Part shown: in pieces, positions 44,183-53,236 of the stretch
How positions within the stretch are numbered: position 1 is the stretch's first letter
Layout of the letters: each line of letters begins with the position of its first letter
DNA from: an uncultured Corynebacterium sp.
GTDB lineage: Bacteria; Actinomycetota; Actinomycetes; Mycobacteriales; Mycobacteriaceae
Reading direction: 5' to 3'
Length of the DNA: 64,000 bases
NCBI GenBank assembly: GCA_946223355.1
Contig: CAMIPB010000009.1
Span: 1-64,000 of the forward strand
Notes under the pieces: generated by a model
The model's input: the letters and a program-made list of their open reading frames with translations, nothing else
Databases searched by the model: none
Told to the model about the DNA's origin: nothing
Translations under genes and position numbers: made by a program

Positions 44183-44277
44183 GCTTGTGCCTTTCGATTA
44201 ACAATCAATAACTAACCCAATAATAGCGAGTTTCAGCGCCTTGTGATCCAAAGCCTGAAAATCAAGAACTCATACGT

Positions 44278-46575
44278 CTATCGGAAAATATTACCAATTC
44301 CGCTGACGACCGAGTTTCCGTTGCCTGACAATGGATTATCGGAAACCATGTACGTCCACGTAGCAGATGGGCGAGCTAAGCCTGCATCATCCATGTGTAC
44401 CCCCGCGGCGTCGATAAGCACAGTTTCAAATGTGTTTACCGCATCATCTACCGCACGTTGCGCGACGTCCTTAAACTCCCGGACCGCAATGCGGTGGTAT
44501 TCGGTCAAAGGAGTCTCTCGGGCAACTGCACGCAGGTGAATTGATTCTCTTACTTCGTCCATTAGCTCCAAGTGGTCCGCCCATGCGAGATCCAAATGGA
44601 ACAGCATGATATCCCGCGCTGCACTCACTAGAACTTCTGCGGGGATGTTCTGCGCTTCTAGCTCTCTGGAACGCTCCGGAGACCGCTCGTTGAGTTCTAA
44701 CCAAGCCTGGTCTGTATCCAAAAGCCGCTTTCGTCGCTCATCAATAATTACGCGCTGATCGGCGAGCAGCTGATTGTACTTCCACGTCTGGGCATGGATC
44801 TCAAGCAGCTGACCTTCTGTCACTCGTTGGCAGTGATCTACGAAAGCCCGAATTTTATTGTCCTCGATGAGCCCGTGCTCGTTGGGAATTGTTTCTATGT
44901 GTTCTCCGGATCCGCCAGTGGCAACTACATCATCCTCAAGGGATACGAAGGTTAATGACCTGCCTGGGTCGCCCTGCCGGCCCGCGCGTCCGCGAAGCTG
45001 ATTATCAAGGCGAGAGGTGCGGTGGCGCGAGGTGCCAATCACCGCCAATCCGCCATTTGCAACGACTTCTTCGCGTTGTTCCTCGTCGCGCCCGCCGAGT
45101 TTAATATCAGTGCCTCGACCGGCCATTTGCGTGGACACTGTGACACGACCCGGTGCTCCGGCTTCTGCAACGACCTCCGCCTCCTCCGCGTCATTTTTAG
45201 CGTTGAGAACCTTGACGGCTACCCCTTTATCTTCCAAAGCGCTAGCTAAAGTTTCGGACTCTGCAACATCATGTGTTCCTACGAGTACCGGCTGTCCGGT
45301 TTTATTCAACTCAACAACAGTGTCAACGATTGCATGGTTCTTCTGCTCTACTGTGGCGTAAATGTAGTCGGGGTCGTCGATACGCGCCAGTGGGCTATTA
45401 CGATCGATGACTGAAACGTGAAGATTATAAAATTGGCGTAACTGGTCAGTCGCCTCAACTGCAGTTCCTGTCATACCGGCAACCATTGGATAACGGCGCA
45501 TGAGCTCTTGCAGGGTAATAGTGTCCAAGATTCGTCCGCCCTCGGTGACCTCCAGACCTTCCTTGGCCTCCACTGCAGCCTGCAGCCCGTCAGGCCAGCG
45601 CTGCAAATCTGCAACACGACCACGTGAAGCGTCGATAAGCTGTACGGCTCCATCGGTAACGATGTAGTGAATGTCCCGTATGAGCAAAGCCTTCGCGTGC
45701 AGAGCCAGATTGACTCGAACTAGCACGCTGCCAATGTTTTCGTCGCTATAGAGCGAATCAATTCCCAATGCTTTTTCTACACGTTGTGCACCACGGTCTG
45801 TGAGGAATACGTTGCGGTGGTCGTCATCGATTGTATAGTCTTCGCCTTCCACGAGTCGTGAGACGATGTCTGTGACAACACCGGTAGATTCTTTTGCATC
45901 CCGCGCGCCAGCAAGAACAAGTGGAACCAGCGCCTCGTCAACCAAAACTGAATCGGCTTCATCCACTAAAGCAACATCCGCCGGTGCTTGTACCGCTTGC
46001 TCACGTGCGGTGATCTGATTGTCTCGCAAAATGTCGAAACCAATCTCTTTCACAGGGGCGTATGTAACGTCAGCCATGTATGCTTTCCGACGCCGTTCCG
46101 GTGTCATCTTCTCAGTTACAGAAGCAACCTCGAGTCCAAAAAATTCGACGAGCGGACGCATCCATTGGGCATCACGAGAAGCAAGGTAGTCATTAACGGT
46201 TACAACATGCACCCGCTTACCTTGCAACGCAAATCCGGTAGCTGCCATCGCGCCGACTAGAGTCTTACCCTCACCAGTCGCCATTTGTATGACATCGCCA
46301 ACCAAAAGGCGCAAAACAGCTTGAGACTGTACGTTAAAGGGCACCATCCCCAAGGTGCGTTCACTCGCAACTGAAAGAGCTGCAAGCAACGTTTTGTCGT
46401 CTGTATGCTTGTCCCCCGATAATGATGCACGGGCCTGCTGAACAACGTCAGCATCGCTCAGCTCACGCATGGAGAGCGCAAGCTCCTCGGCGTGCGCAAC
46501 GACATTCTTTGACTTTTTGTTGTTGCGCTCGGACTGCGAGCCCATTGCTTTCCAAAACCAGTTAAATCTAGCCAT
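44278..46575 (-). CDS. secA2: accessory preprotein translocase ATPase SecA2
   Basis: 765 residues, shorter than SecA1 (about 840-900) and lacking the C-terminal zinc-binding tail. Motifs: VQSQAVLRLL, MATGEGKTL (Walker A) near residue 98, YADVTYAPV-like segment, VDEADSVLVDEA (Walker B) near 206, and the C-terminal QMAGRGTDIKLGG and RGRAGRQGDPG. Actinobacterial SecA2 exports a specific subset of proteins with SecYEG. Its order with odhI and the MerR genes is conserved in corynebacteria. Start ATG 46575. Confidence 0.95.
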   Translation of the reverse strand: MARFNWFWKAMGSQSERNNKKSKNVVAHAEELALSMRELSDADVVQQARASLSGDKHTDDKTLLAALSVASERTLGMVPFNVQSQAVLRLLVGDVIQMATGEGKTLVGAMAATGFALQGKRVHVVTVNDYLASRDAQWMRPLVEFFGLEVASVTEKMTPERRRKAYMADVTYAPVKEIGFDILRDNQITAREQAVQAPADVALVDEADSVLVDEALVPLVLAGARDAKESTGVVTDIVSRLVEGEDYTIDDDHRNVFLTDRGAQRVEKALGIDSLYSDENIGSVLVRVNLALHAKALLIRDIHYIVTDGAVQLIDASRGRVADLQRWPDGLQAAVEAKEGLEVTEGGRILDTITLQELMRRYPMVAGMTGTAVEATDQLRQFYNLHVSVIDRNSPLARIDDPDYIYATVEQKNHAIVDTVVELNKTGQPVLVGTHDVAESETLASALEDKGVAVKVLNAKNDAEEAEVVAEAGAPGRVTVSTQMAGRGTDIKLGGRDEEQREEVVANGGLAVIGTSRHRTSRLDNQLRGRAGRQGDPGRSLTFVSLEDDVVATGGSGEHIETIPNEHGLIEDNKIRAFVDHCQRVTEGQLLEIHAQTWKYNQLLADQRVIIDERRKRLLDTDQAWLELNERSPERSRELEAQNIPAEVLVSAARDIMLFHLDLAWADHLELMDEVRESIHLRAVARETPLTEYHRIAVREFKDVAQRAVDDAVNTFETVLIDAAGVHMDDAGLARPSATWTYMVSDNPLSGNGNSVVSGIGNIFR

Positions 46576-46687
46576 GCGTGTTAAAGCTCAACTCCTTGGG
46601 TAAAGTGCAGTCTCTCCATTCTAGCGAGCAAGCACCGGCATTAGTGGTTATGCCCACTACGAGTTCGCAACTGGCAACCAATAACGT

Positions 46688-46693
46688 TAAACT
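46688..46693 (+). promoter_or_regulatory. candidate -10 box of the hydrolase gene
   Basis: TAAACT ends eight bases (CTTTTTTC) before the ATG at 46702, which has no ribosome-binding site. Confidence 0.4.
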
Positions 46694-46701
46694 CTTTTTT
46701 C

Positions 46702-47886
46702 ATGCGGTCTGTTAAAGTGACTCTGCCTTCAAGCACCGGCACCACCATGGTCGGTAGCATTGACTTTCCTGATTCTCCACCCAAAGCTTTCGCTATTTTT
46801 GCGCACTGCTTTGCCGGCTCCCACCACACTCCTGGTGCTGCCCGCACGTGCAAACAGCTGACCGATTTTGGTATTGCTTCCTTGCGTTTTGATTTTCCCG
46901 GCTTAGGGCAGTCTGAGGGCGAGTTTGCCGATACTACATTTAGCCAGAACGTTGCAGACCTTAAAGCTGCTGCCAATTGGCTCGCTGAGCACCACAGTGC
47001 CCCGCAGCTCATCATGGGGCATTCCCTCGGCGGTGCCGCGGCCTTGGCTGCTGCAAGCCAAATTGATTCTATTGCCGCAGTAGCCACTATTGGCGCGCCA
47101 TTTGACCCCGCGCACTCCGTTCTGCATTACGCCGACAAAATTGATGACATTGACCAAAATGGGTATGCCACCGTTACGCTCGGCGGACGCGACTTGGTCA
47201 TTTCAAAGTCTTTTCTCGAAGATCTTGCTGATACTAACCCAGAGGTTTACCTCAGCAAGCTTCGTAAGCCCCTATTACTTCTCCACTCCCCGATTGATCA
47301 GACTGTGGGGATTAATAACGCACAAACTATTTTCTCGGCTACGCGTTATCCTAAGTCCTTAGTTTCTTTGGAAAAGACCGATCACCTCCTCACCCGTCAG
47401 GGCACTGCACAGCGTGCAGCTAATCTCATAGGTGCGTGGTCTGATCAGTTCATCGAGCCAGAGAACGTTCCTGAACCTGCCGCTCCTAATGAAGCGATTT
47501 CTCATCAAGCAGTAGGAACAAAGTTTGGCGTCGTAGTACGCCACAATTCTCGTTCAGTCACGGCTGACCGATCCAAAGCACGCGGAGGGCGCGGGCAGGG
47601 ATTTTCTGCATACGGTTTACTAATGTCCTCCCTGGCAACTAGCACCACCCAAGCCGCCCGCGCGAAGGTACGCGATCTGTCAAAGGACGCTCAGGTAGAC
47701 GATATTCGCGTTCACATAACACAGCTGGATGACAACACATTCGAACGTAGAATTTCTTTCATCGGAAAACTTACAGATGAAGATCGTGCCAGATTGTGGG
47801 CAGCTGCTAAAACCGGTGCCGTACAGTCCCTCATTACGGGAGCGAACATCATCGATGTCCTAGATGAAGTTGAAGACTCGAAATAG
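46702..47886 (+). CDS. alpha/beta hydrolase fused to degenerate OsmC-like domain
   Basis: 394 residues. Domain 1 (about 1-250) is an alpha/beta hydrolase with the nucleophile elbow GHSLGG near residue 109 and oxyanion-side AHCFAG near 35. Domain 2 (about 265-390) has the OsmC/Ohr fold pattern seen in hydrolase-OsmC fusions. In functional OsmC domains two cysteines act in peroxide reduction (typically GAC and KCPV); here the matching segments read SSLATSTTQA and AAKTGAVQSL, so both cysteines are missing. The second domain is probably structural or binds a ligand. Confidence 0.85.
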   Translation: MRSVKVTLPSSTGTTMVGSIDFPDSPPKAFAIFAHCFAGSHHTPGAARTCKQLTDFGIASLRFDFPGLGQSEGEFADTTFSQNVADLKAAANWLAEHHSAPQLIMGHSLGGAAALAAASQIDSIAAVATIGAPFDPAHSVLHYADKIDDIDQNGYATVTLGGRDLVISKSFLEDLADTNPEVYLSKLRKPLLLLHSPIDQTVGINNAQTIFSATRYPKSLVSLEKTDHLLTRQGTAQRAANLIGAWSDQFIEPENVPEPAAPNEAISHQAVGTKFGVVVRHNSRSVTADRSKARGGRGQGFSAYGLLMSSLATSTTQAARAKVRDLSKDAQVDDIRVHITQLDDNTFERRISFIGKLTDEDRARLWAAAKTGAVQSLITGANIIDVLDEVEDSK

Positions 47887-47892
47887 AAACTG

Positions 47893-48288
47893 ATGCCTTC
47901 TAACGAACAACGCTGCCCTTGCAACAGTTCTTTTACCTTTGGCGAATGCTGCGGTCCAATTCATTCTGGTGAGCCTGCGCCCACAGCTGAAGCCCTCATG
48001 CGTTCCCGCTTTACTGCGTTTGTTACGGGAAACACGCAATACTTATTAGATACTTGGGCTCCCGACACCCGCCCAGAGAAGCTAGTTTTAGACACCGATG
48101 AACACGGCGTGCCATTAATCCGCTTCTACCGCCTCGATATCCTGGACGTTGTACAGGGCGGTCCCCTTGATGAATTCGGCATCGTCGAATTCGAAGCTTT
48201 TTATAAGGGAGATGCCGTCGGATCCCAACGAGAGCGCTCCACCTTTCGGCGAGTTGAAGGGCGTTGGCTCTATAGTTCCGCGGTTTAA
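47893..48288 (+). CDS. YchJ-family protein with SEC-C motif
   Basis: 131 residues. The N-terminal CPCNSSFTFGECC is a SEC-C zinc motif (C-x-C...C-C), followed by the UPF0225/YchJ core (AEALMRSRFTAFVTGNTQYLLDTW). The second SEC-C motif found at the C-terminus of many YchJ proteins is absent. A nucleic-acid or protein-binding role is likely but unproven. It starts six bases after the hydrolase stop. Confidence 0.88.
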   Translation: MPSNEQRCPCNSSFTFGECCGPIHSGEPAPTAEALMRSRFTAFVTGNTQYLLDTWAPDTRPEKLVLDTDEHGVPLIRFYRLDILDVVQGGPLDEFGIVEFEAFYKGDAVGSQRERSTFRRVEGRWLYSSAV

Positions 48289-48349
48289 AACTCTTAAGCC
48301 ACCCCAAACTCCAGCGCCTGAACACGCTCCGGTAGTCTAATAACTCTCA

Positions 48350-48423
48350 CGGGCTATGGCGCAGTTTGGTAGCGCACTACACTGGGGGTGTAGGGGTCGC
48401 AGGTTCAAATCCTGTTAGCCCGA
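48350..48423 (+). tRNA. tRNA-Pro (GGG)
   Basis: Acceptor stem CGGGCTA/TAGCCCG, anticodon stem CTACA/TGTAG closing a loop with GGG, and a GCAGGTTCAAATCCTGT T-arm fold into a 74-base class I tRNA with discriminator A. CCA is not encoded (CGACAAAA follows). Confidence 0.95.
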
Positions 48424-48429
48424 CAAAAG

Positions 48430-48462
48430 AAGTCCAGGTCGTCGACCTGGACTTTGCTTTTA
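48430..48462 (+). terminator. terminator after tRNA-Pro
   Basis: AAGTCCAGGTC and GACCTGGACTT form a perfect 11-bp stem with a GTC loop, followed by TGCTTTTA. It begins seven bases after the tRNA and runs up to the stop codon of the opposing TetR gene. Confidence 0.88.
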
Positions 48463-49833
48463 TTTAGTGAAATTCACGCCTTGCATAATGGTGTTCACCA
48501 TGATTTCAGACATCTGGTACTTCCATTTGTCTGGGAAATTGCAAATCATGCCTTTAGCTGTGAGGTCGGAGAAACCATGCATCGCTGCCCAGATCACTGC
48601 TGAGTTCATAAACAGCAGCCATGGATCTTCCGGCCCACTTTCCTCTGACATCGCTTGCTGAACCGCACTTACAAAAATGCTGTATGCCTCACGCATAGGA
48701 GTCACACCATCCCCCAACTCCCCCGACGGTGTTTCAAACGAGGCTGGGACGATGGACCCAGAAGAGATGCGACCTAAAGCTACAAATGATTCTCTCTCAT
48801 CATGTGACAACATGAAGTAGCCAGCACCGTAAGCGTGAATCTTTTCCCGCCCAGTCAACTGCTCACGCGGCTTGCCGTAGGCACGCTCAGATAGCAATAG
48901 GTACTCACATGCCAGTTCATTGAGATGATCTTCTAATGCAGCACGCAACTCATCAGTGGAATTGTAAAGGACTAATGCCTTCTCGGTCGACACACCGGCA
49001 CGGTTTGCTACTTCGACAATATCTAGAGCTTTAACGCCGAACATCGCCACCTGTTGAGTTGCAGCCTGAAGAATCATGTCGGTCTCATTCATGTCCTCAG
49101 GAGCTTTCCGAATAGTTCGGTGTGCCCGGATTTCATCGATAACTTTCAAAGTAAAATTGGGAACTTGCCCGAACTCGCCGCTACGGTTCGCGTCAACATT
49201 CACCAGCATTCCGCGGTACATCATTTCAAAGCACGAGTTAAACACTTGCTTACGGATAGCTGGAGTTAAAAGTCTAAATAGGCCAGTTAAGGTTAGTTGA
49301 GTGACGCCGTGTGCCGCAGTCCAGAAAACGATGGTTTGGGCTTCGACGAATTCTTTTGTGACATCTTCCCCCATGTTTGTAAGCGTAGTGGCGGTATGTT
49401 CAAACATCCGCTCCGTCGCAGCACAGTTACCGAAATAAGTAATCTCGTGGACCATTGACTCTTCGGGCACTTTAGCCGCTGCCTGACTAATGAGACACGC
49501 GAATTCTTCGTTGTTTTCCACCGCGTGCATGAAGTAGGACCAGTAGATTGCACGCATGTACTCTTTGTCGGACACGTCTTCAGGAAGTTTTGAAAGGATG
49601 GCAATGTTGTACTCTTCCAGCCGGTCAACCATTAATTTCCCAAGCGTACGAAGCAGATCCTCAGTACTGCTGAAATACCTATTTGCCTCCGCCAGAGAAA
49701 TGCCGGCGCGTGCTGCGACGTCCTTCAGCGAGACAGCAGACTCCCCCAGAACGCCTACAATTTCTGTAGCCTCCCGGAGCAATTTCTCGCGATAATTTGC
49801 TTCCGACACTGAAGGCTCGGTTTCTCTCTTCAC
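48460..49833 (-). CDS. double TetR-family protein (two repressor units in one chain)
   Basis: 457 residues carrying two consecutive TetR-like units of roughly 225 residues. Unit 1 has an HTH near residues 33-58 (VSLKDVAARAGISLAEANRYF) and a WHG-type ligand domain with W-x3-HG at 171-176; unit 2 has an HTH near 268-294 (DIVEVANRAGVSTEKALVLY) and W-x3-HG at 415-420. Conventional TetR proteins have one unit and dimerise, so this chain could fold as a pseudo-dimer. The GTG at 49833 is chosen over the TTG at 49863 because TTAGGA precedes it. The effector and targets are unknown. Confidence 0.8.
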   Translation of the reverse strand: MKRETEPSVSEANYREKLLREATEIVGVLGESAVSLKDVAARAGISLAEANRYFSSTEDLLRTLGKLMVDRLEEYNIAILSKLPEDVSDKEYMRAIYWSYFMHAVENNEEFACLISQAAAKVPEESMVHEITYFGNCAATERMFEHTATTLTNMGEDVTKEFVEAQTIVFWTAAHGVTQLTLTGLFRLLTPAIRKQVFNSCFEMMYRGMLVNVDANRSGEFGQVPNFTLKVIDEIRAHRTIRKAPEDMNETDMILQAATQQVAMFGVKALDIVEVANRAGVSTEKALVLYNSTDELRAALEDHLNELACEYLLLSERAYGKPREQLTGREKIHAYGAGYFMLSHDERESFVALGRISSGSIVPASFETPSGELGDGVTPMREAYSIFVSAVQQAMSEESGPEDPWLLFMNSAVIWAAMHGFSDLTAKGMICNFPDKWKYQMSEIMVNTIMQGVNFTK

Positions 49834-49949
49834 GGAATTAATCCTAACAAGCTCCCCGGGCAATGCTAGTTGTAGAGCTTAAAACTGAATCAGAAGTATC
49901 AATTTTTTTCATAAAGAAGCGTGCTTGTACAGCCATTCCCTTATAAAGC

Positions 49950-50008
49950 CTAAAGGCGAGGACTGAAACCTGAGCCATTGTGGCTAGATTCACAGTACTC
50001 GCCTTTAG
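49950..50008. repeat. nested inverted repeats
   Basis: CTAAAGGCGAG (49950-49960) and CTCGCCTTTAG (49998-50008) are perfect inverted repeats 37 bases apart. Between them AGCCA-TTG-TGGCT (49973-49985) forms a second small hairpin. The outer arms lie between the double TetR gene and the antitoxin-like gene, which is transcribed toward it. Confidence 0.6.
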
Positions 50009-50009
50009 T

Positions 50010-50026
50010 AAAACCACCCTTTGGTG
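50010..50026 (-). terminator. short terminator of antitoxin-like gene
   Basis: On the minus strand CCACC-AAAG-GGTGG is followed by TTTTAC, ten bases after the stop codon of the 59-aa gene. Confidence 0.6.
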
Positions 50027-50036
50027 GGGGACCTAT

Positions 50037-50216
50037 TTATGTGCCTTCGTTTCCAATACGTCCGTCGACAGCGTCACGACCCTTGTTGATCTTGTCGGCA
50101 TGCTCTTCGCCAAGCTTTTGGTTAGCTACCTCTGCGCCCTTGTCCAACGCGGAATCAGAAATCTGCTCGCCCTTGTCAGAATTGAGTGCGTCCTTAGCCT
50201 TATCAAAAATACCCAT
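50037..50216 (-). CDS. 59-aa antitoxin-like (MT0933/Rv0909-type) protein
   Basis: A 59-residue frame (MGIFDKAKDALNSDKGEQ...) with a strong ribosome-binding site AGGAGAG at nine bases before the ATG. The repeated D-K-A-x-D pattern and the short helical, Lys/Asp/Gly-rich composition match the family named after M. tuberculosis Rv0909/MT0933, one-gene antitoxin-like proteins whose partner toxin in Mycobacterium is a separate gene. No toxin candidate is adjacent. Frames on the opposite strand here are shadows. Confidence 0.75.
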   Translation of the reverse strand: MGIFDKAKDALNSDKGEQISDSALDKGAEVANQKLGEEHADKINKGRDAVDGRIGNEGT

Positions 50217-50411
50217 GAAGTCTCTCCTAGAAAATCGTGTTACAGATACAAATATGCAGCAGTTTTATTGTGCAACTTGATTGAGCGGCTTTCAGCTCTA
50301 CTTAAACAACCAAAGCCACTAATACCCCACGGTACCGAGTCTGGTTTGAGCTATGTGTCGAGGAGACAACGTGTTATAGATTTGTTAAACCTACGTGGCT
50401 AAAGGCACGTT

Positions 50412-51452
50412 TTAACGGAAGCCTATATTGAAAAAATTTAGAATTTCTTTCGTCGCAAAGTCTTTAGTGATGTGTTTTTCACCGGAGGCAAGACGACCAG
50501 GCCATACATGTTGCCCGCCCTTGATACGAATATGCTTGGTTAGTGCTTCGCACTCGTCATAAGTAATAGCCACAGCAAATTTTGCGATATTATCGGTCCG
50601 CTTCTTACCGCTACAACGATTGCGCTGTGCGTCCATTGCCAACACGTCTAAAACAGACTGGTATCGGTAGGCATGTCGACTGCCTCCAAAATAGTCAACG
50701 ACTGCGTCATTGGTGCCATGGATAGACAATCTGGGCACTGGTTCGGACGAACAGCCCGAATAAATGGTGTCATAATAAGCCGCGGAGACTGATGCGACCG
50801 CACGGAATGTTTCAGGCATTCGGCAAGCGATATGAGAGGCAAATCCTCCACCGTTAGACATTCCCGCCGCGTATATTCGCGAACTATCTATCGGATAAGT
50901 CGCACGCATGCTGGAAATAATTTGATGTACAAAATCGCGGTCTTCTTTACTCGAAGTCGACGCATACGGTGCAGGTGACCAAGCATTATTCTTTCCCTGA
51001 GGATAGACAGAAATCGCTTGAGCTCGGTCGAAGTTGGAATAGCCTTGGATACGCGAAGCATCTTCTTTCCAGCCGTGGAAAACCATAATCAGGGGCCAGT
51101 TTTTGCTGCGGTCAAAATTCTTAGGAAGCTGGACAATAAAAGTGCGACCATTCGCTAACTTAATAGGTTTAGCTTGGCCCACTCCAGGGCCTACAAAATC
51201 GGCGTTGGGCGCAACTTTTCGCTCTTGCGCGAGTGGTTCGTCTGACAAGCGGGAAACAAATTGATAGTGCAACAGCGATGGCGGTGCGCCAGCATCAGGT
51301 GTGGAACCGGAGATTCGGGACGCGTCGTCTCGCGCAGGGACTGAAAACGAAAACGCTGCACCAAACAAGCAAAGTGTCGTGAATAGGAACACCGTAAAGC
51401 GGTGCTTCCATCCAAACCCCCGAGAATACCGCGATCGTAATTTCGTTCTCAC
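50412..51452 (-). CDS. secreted PHB-depolymerase-type esterase (LpqC-like)
   Basis: 346 residues: basic N-terminus, hydrophobic signal segment (about residues 17-40), then an alpha/beta-hydrolase esterase with catalytic Ser in YAAGMSNGGG (about 196), Asp in SIHGTNDAVVDY (about 248) and His in GGQHVWPG (about 318), and VFHGWKED as oxyanion region. This pattern occurs in polyhydroxybutyrate depolymerase/feruloyl-esterase-like secreted enzymes. GTG start with GGGAGGAG before it; it follows the ABC transporter gene after 20 bases, so it belongs to the same operon. Confidence 0.85.
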   Translation of the reverse strand: MRTKLRSRYSRGFGWKHRFTVFLFTTLCLFGAAFSFSVPARDDASRISGSTPDAGAPPSLLHYQFVSRLSDEPLAQERKVAPNADFVGPGVGQAKPIKLANGRTFIVQLPKNFDRSKNWPLIMVFHGWKEDASRIQGYSNFDRAQAISVYPQGKNNAWSPAPYASTSSKEDRDFVHQIISSMRATYPIDSSRIYAAGMSNGGGFASHIACRMPETFRAVASVSAAYYDTIYSGCSSEPVPRLSIHGTNDAVVDYFGGSRHAYRYQSVLDVLAMDAQRNRCSGKKRTDNIAKFAVAITYDECEALTKHIRIKGGQHVWPGRLASGEKHITKDFATKEILNFFNIGFR

Positions 51453-51472
51453 GAGGGCTCCTCCCGATGCTA

Positions 51473-53236
51473 TTAGCTAGAACGACCTATTTTCCACGCC
51501 TCCCAAAGACGGGAATATCGACCTTTCGAGGTTAACAGTGTTTCGTGAGTACCTTGTTCCACTACACGGCCTTTGTCCATAACAATTATGTGATCTGCGC
51601 TGCTTGCTTGGTTGAGTCGATGAGCAATAACCAGCGCGGTTCGTCCACGTGTCACTTCCATCGCAGCAGCCTCGAGTTGACCTGCGTTGCTAGAACCTGC
51701 TTCAGCGGTTGCTTCATCCATGATCACAATCGTGGAGTCAAGGAGAAGTATTCGAGCCAATGCCAGCTGCTGTGTGGCTACAGGGTCAAGAGCCATTCCA
51801 TGTGCTCCAATGACTGTGTCTAATCCGTCAGGAAGCTCCTCATACCATTGGGCTTTTACTCGCCTAAGCGCTTCTTCAAGTTCCTCATCTGTTGCATCAG
51901 GCTTCGCGAGAGTCAGGTCATGGCGCAAGGTTCCGGAAAATGCGTAAACTTCCTGCGATACAAGTGCCAGTCGTGCCACACGTTGCTTATCTGATAGTTC
52001 TGATACTTCGACGCCGTCAACCTCCACAGAGCCCACTTGCGGGATCCTCAAGCCTGCAAGCAAAGCAGCTACCGTAGTCTTTCCCGCACCAGTTGGTCCT
52101 ACGACTGCGACAACTTGTCCAGGAGCTATCTCCAGATCAATGCCTGCAACGCTCCATACTCCCTGGCTTGCGGCCTCGTCGCTGTAAGAAAAATGGACAT
52201 TACGCATAAGAACGTGTCCTCGGCGCGGTGGCGCGGGTTTGTCCGGGATGGGATTCGGTGGATCAATTACTACTCCCACAATGCGGGCCAACGAAGCATA
52301 TCCTGATTGCACAGTGTCCAACACGCGCATCAACCCCATCAAAGGTCCCCGAAGCCTTATGAGCATGAGCATGGCGCCTGTAACTGCACCGGGAGTCAAC
52401 GTTGCTGAACGTACCGCCCAAAATCCCACCACCAATCCAGTACACAGCATCAAACACTCAGCAACCGACATCCACACCTGGAGTACGACCATTGTGCGAC
52501 GTGCTCTAAAACCGAGCGTTGCTACATCTCTACTGCTTGAACCAATGCGATGATGCATCCATGATTCCAACCTAAAAGCGCGGACAGTTTCCCTGCCACG
52601 AATTGCTTCAAGGACTCGATCGGCGCGCTCGGCGCGGGCTTGTCTTTCCGCGCTATATCGCTGTGGCGCAGCGGCGAGATAACGTCGCGCCGCAAAAAAG
52701 TAGATTGGCGCAACCGTTACCACTACCAGCAAATACTGCCAATCTAAGCTAACCAGGGTTACGGCTGTCGCTGCTATCGAAAATACAGATGTAGTAAGAA
52801 CCGGGATCGTTTCCGTTACTGCAGCTGACAATTCTGCCACGTCGTCCGTCGAGCGTGAGACCAAATCGCCACTTCCGGCTTCCTCGACGCGGTGAGTGGG
52901 CAGTCGCAGTGCAGTGCCCACGACATCTTCTCGAAGATTAGCGATGAGGCGTTCCGTAACGCGAGCTAATACATAAAAGCCTGCTGCAGAACATACTGCA
53001 GCAAGAAGTGCTGCCCCTAGAAGTGAAAGCGCGACCCCCGACAAGGTGGCGGAACCGTTGCCTTGGACAACATCGACAATGCGTCCAAGCTGGAATGGCA
53101 CCTGAATATTTGCCGCTGCACCCACAATCATAAGGACTAAAGCCAGCAATACCTGGCGGCGTGCCCCCGGAACACTACGCGATTGTGTAAACAGTACAGA
53201 GCGAACTTGACCGACAGAAGCTGTTGGAAAACGCAT
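51473..53236 (-). CDS. ABC exporter subunit, intact Walker motifs but lost signature motif
   Basis: 587 residues: six membrane helices followed by an ATPase domain. Walker A GPTGAGKT (380-388), Q-loop glutamine near 428, Walker B IVIMDEAT (503-510) and switch histidine in IAHRL near 539 are intact. At the position of the LSGGQ signature (about 483-490) the sequence reads LDPVATQQ, and the D-loop reads TAEAG instead of SALD. This domain can bind ATP but cannot supply a signature motif to its partner's site. ATG 53236 overlaps the upstream stop as TAATG and follows AGAGGTG. Confidence 0.92.
   Translation of the reverse strand: MRFPTASVGQVRSVLFTQSRSVPGARRQVLLALVLMIVGAAANIQVPFQLGRIVDVVQGNGSATLSGVALSLLGAALLAAVCSAAGFYVLARVTERLIANLREDVVGTALRLPTHRVEEAGSGDLVSRSTDDVAELSAAVTETIPVLTTSVFSIAATAVTLVSLDWQYLLVVVTVAPIYFFAARRYLAAAPQRYSAERQARAERADRVLEAIRGRETVRAFRLESWMHHRIGSSSRDVATLGFRARRTMVVLQVWMSVAECLMLCTGLVVGFWAVRSATLTPGAVTGAMLMLIRLRGPLMGLMRVLDTVQSGYASLARIVGVVIDPPNPIPDKPAPPRRGHVLMRNVHFSYSDEAASQGVWSVAGIDLEIAPGQVVAVVGPTGAGKTTVAALLAGLRIPQVGSVEVDGVEVSELSDKQRVARLALVSQEVYAFSGTLRHDLTLAKPDATDEELEEALRRVKAQWYEELPDGLDTVIGAHGMALDPVATQQLALARILLLDSTIVIMDEATAEAGSSNAGQLEAAAMEVTRGRTALVIAHRLNQASSADHIIVMDKGRVVEQGTHETLLTSKGRYSRLWEAWKIGRSS

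Noticed and set aside
49978..50402. 100- and 140-codon plus-strand frames
   Set aside because: They run antisense through the 59-aa gene, which has a better ribosome-binding site and family resemblance.
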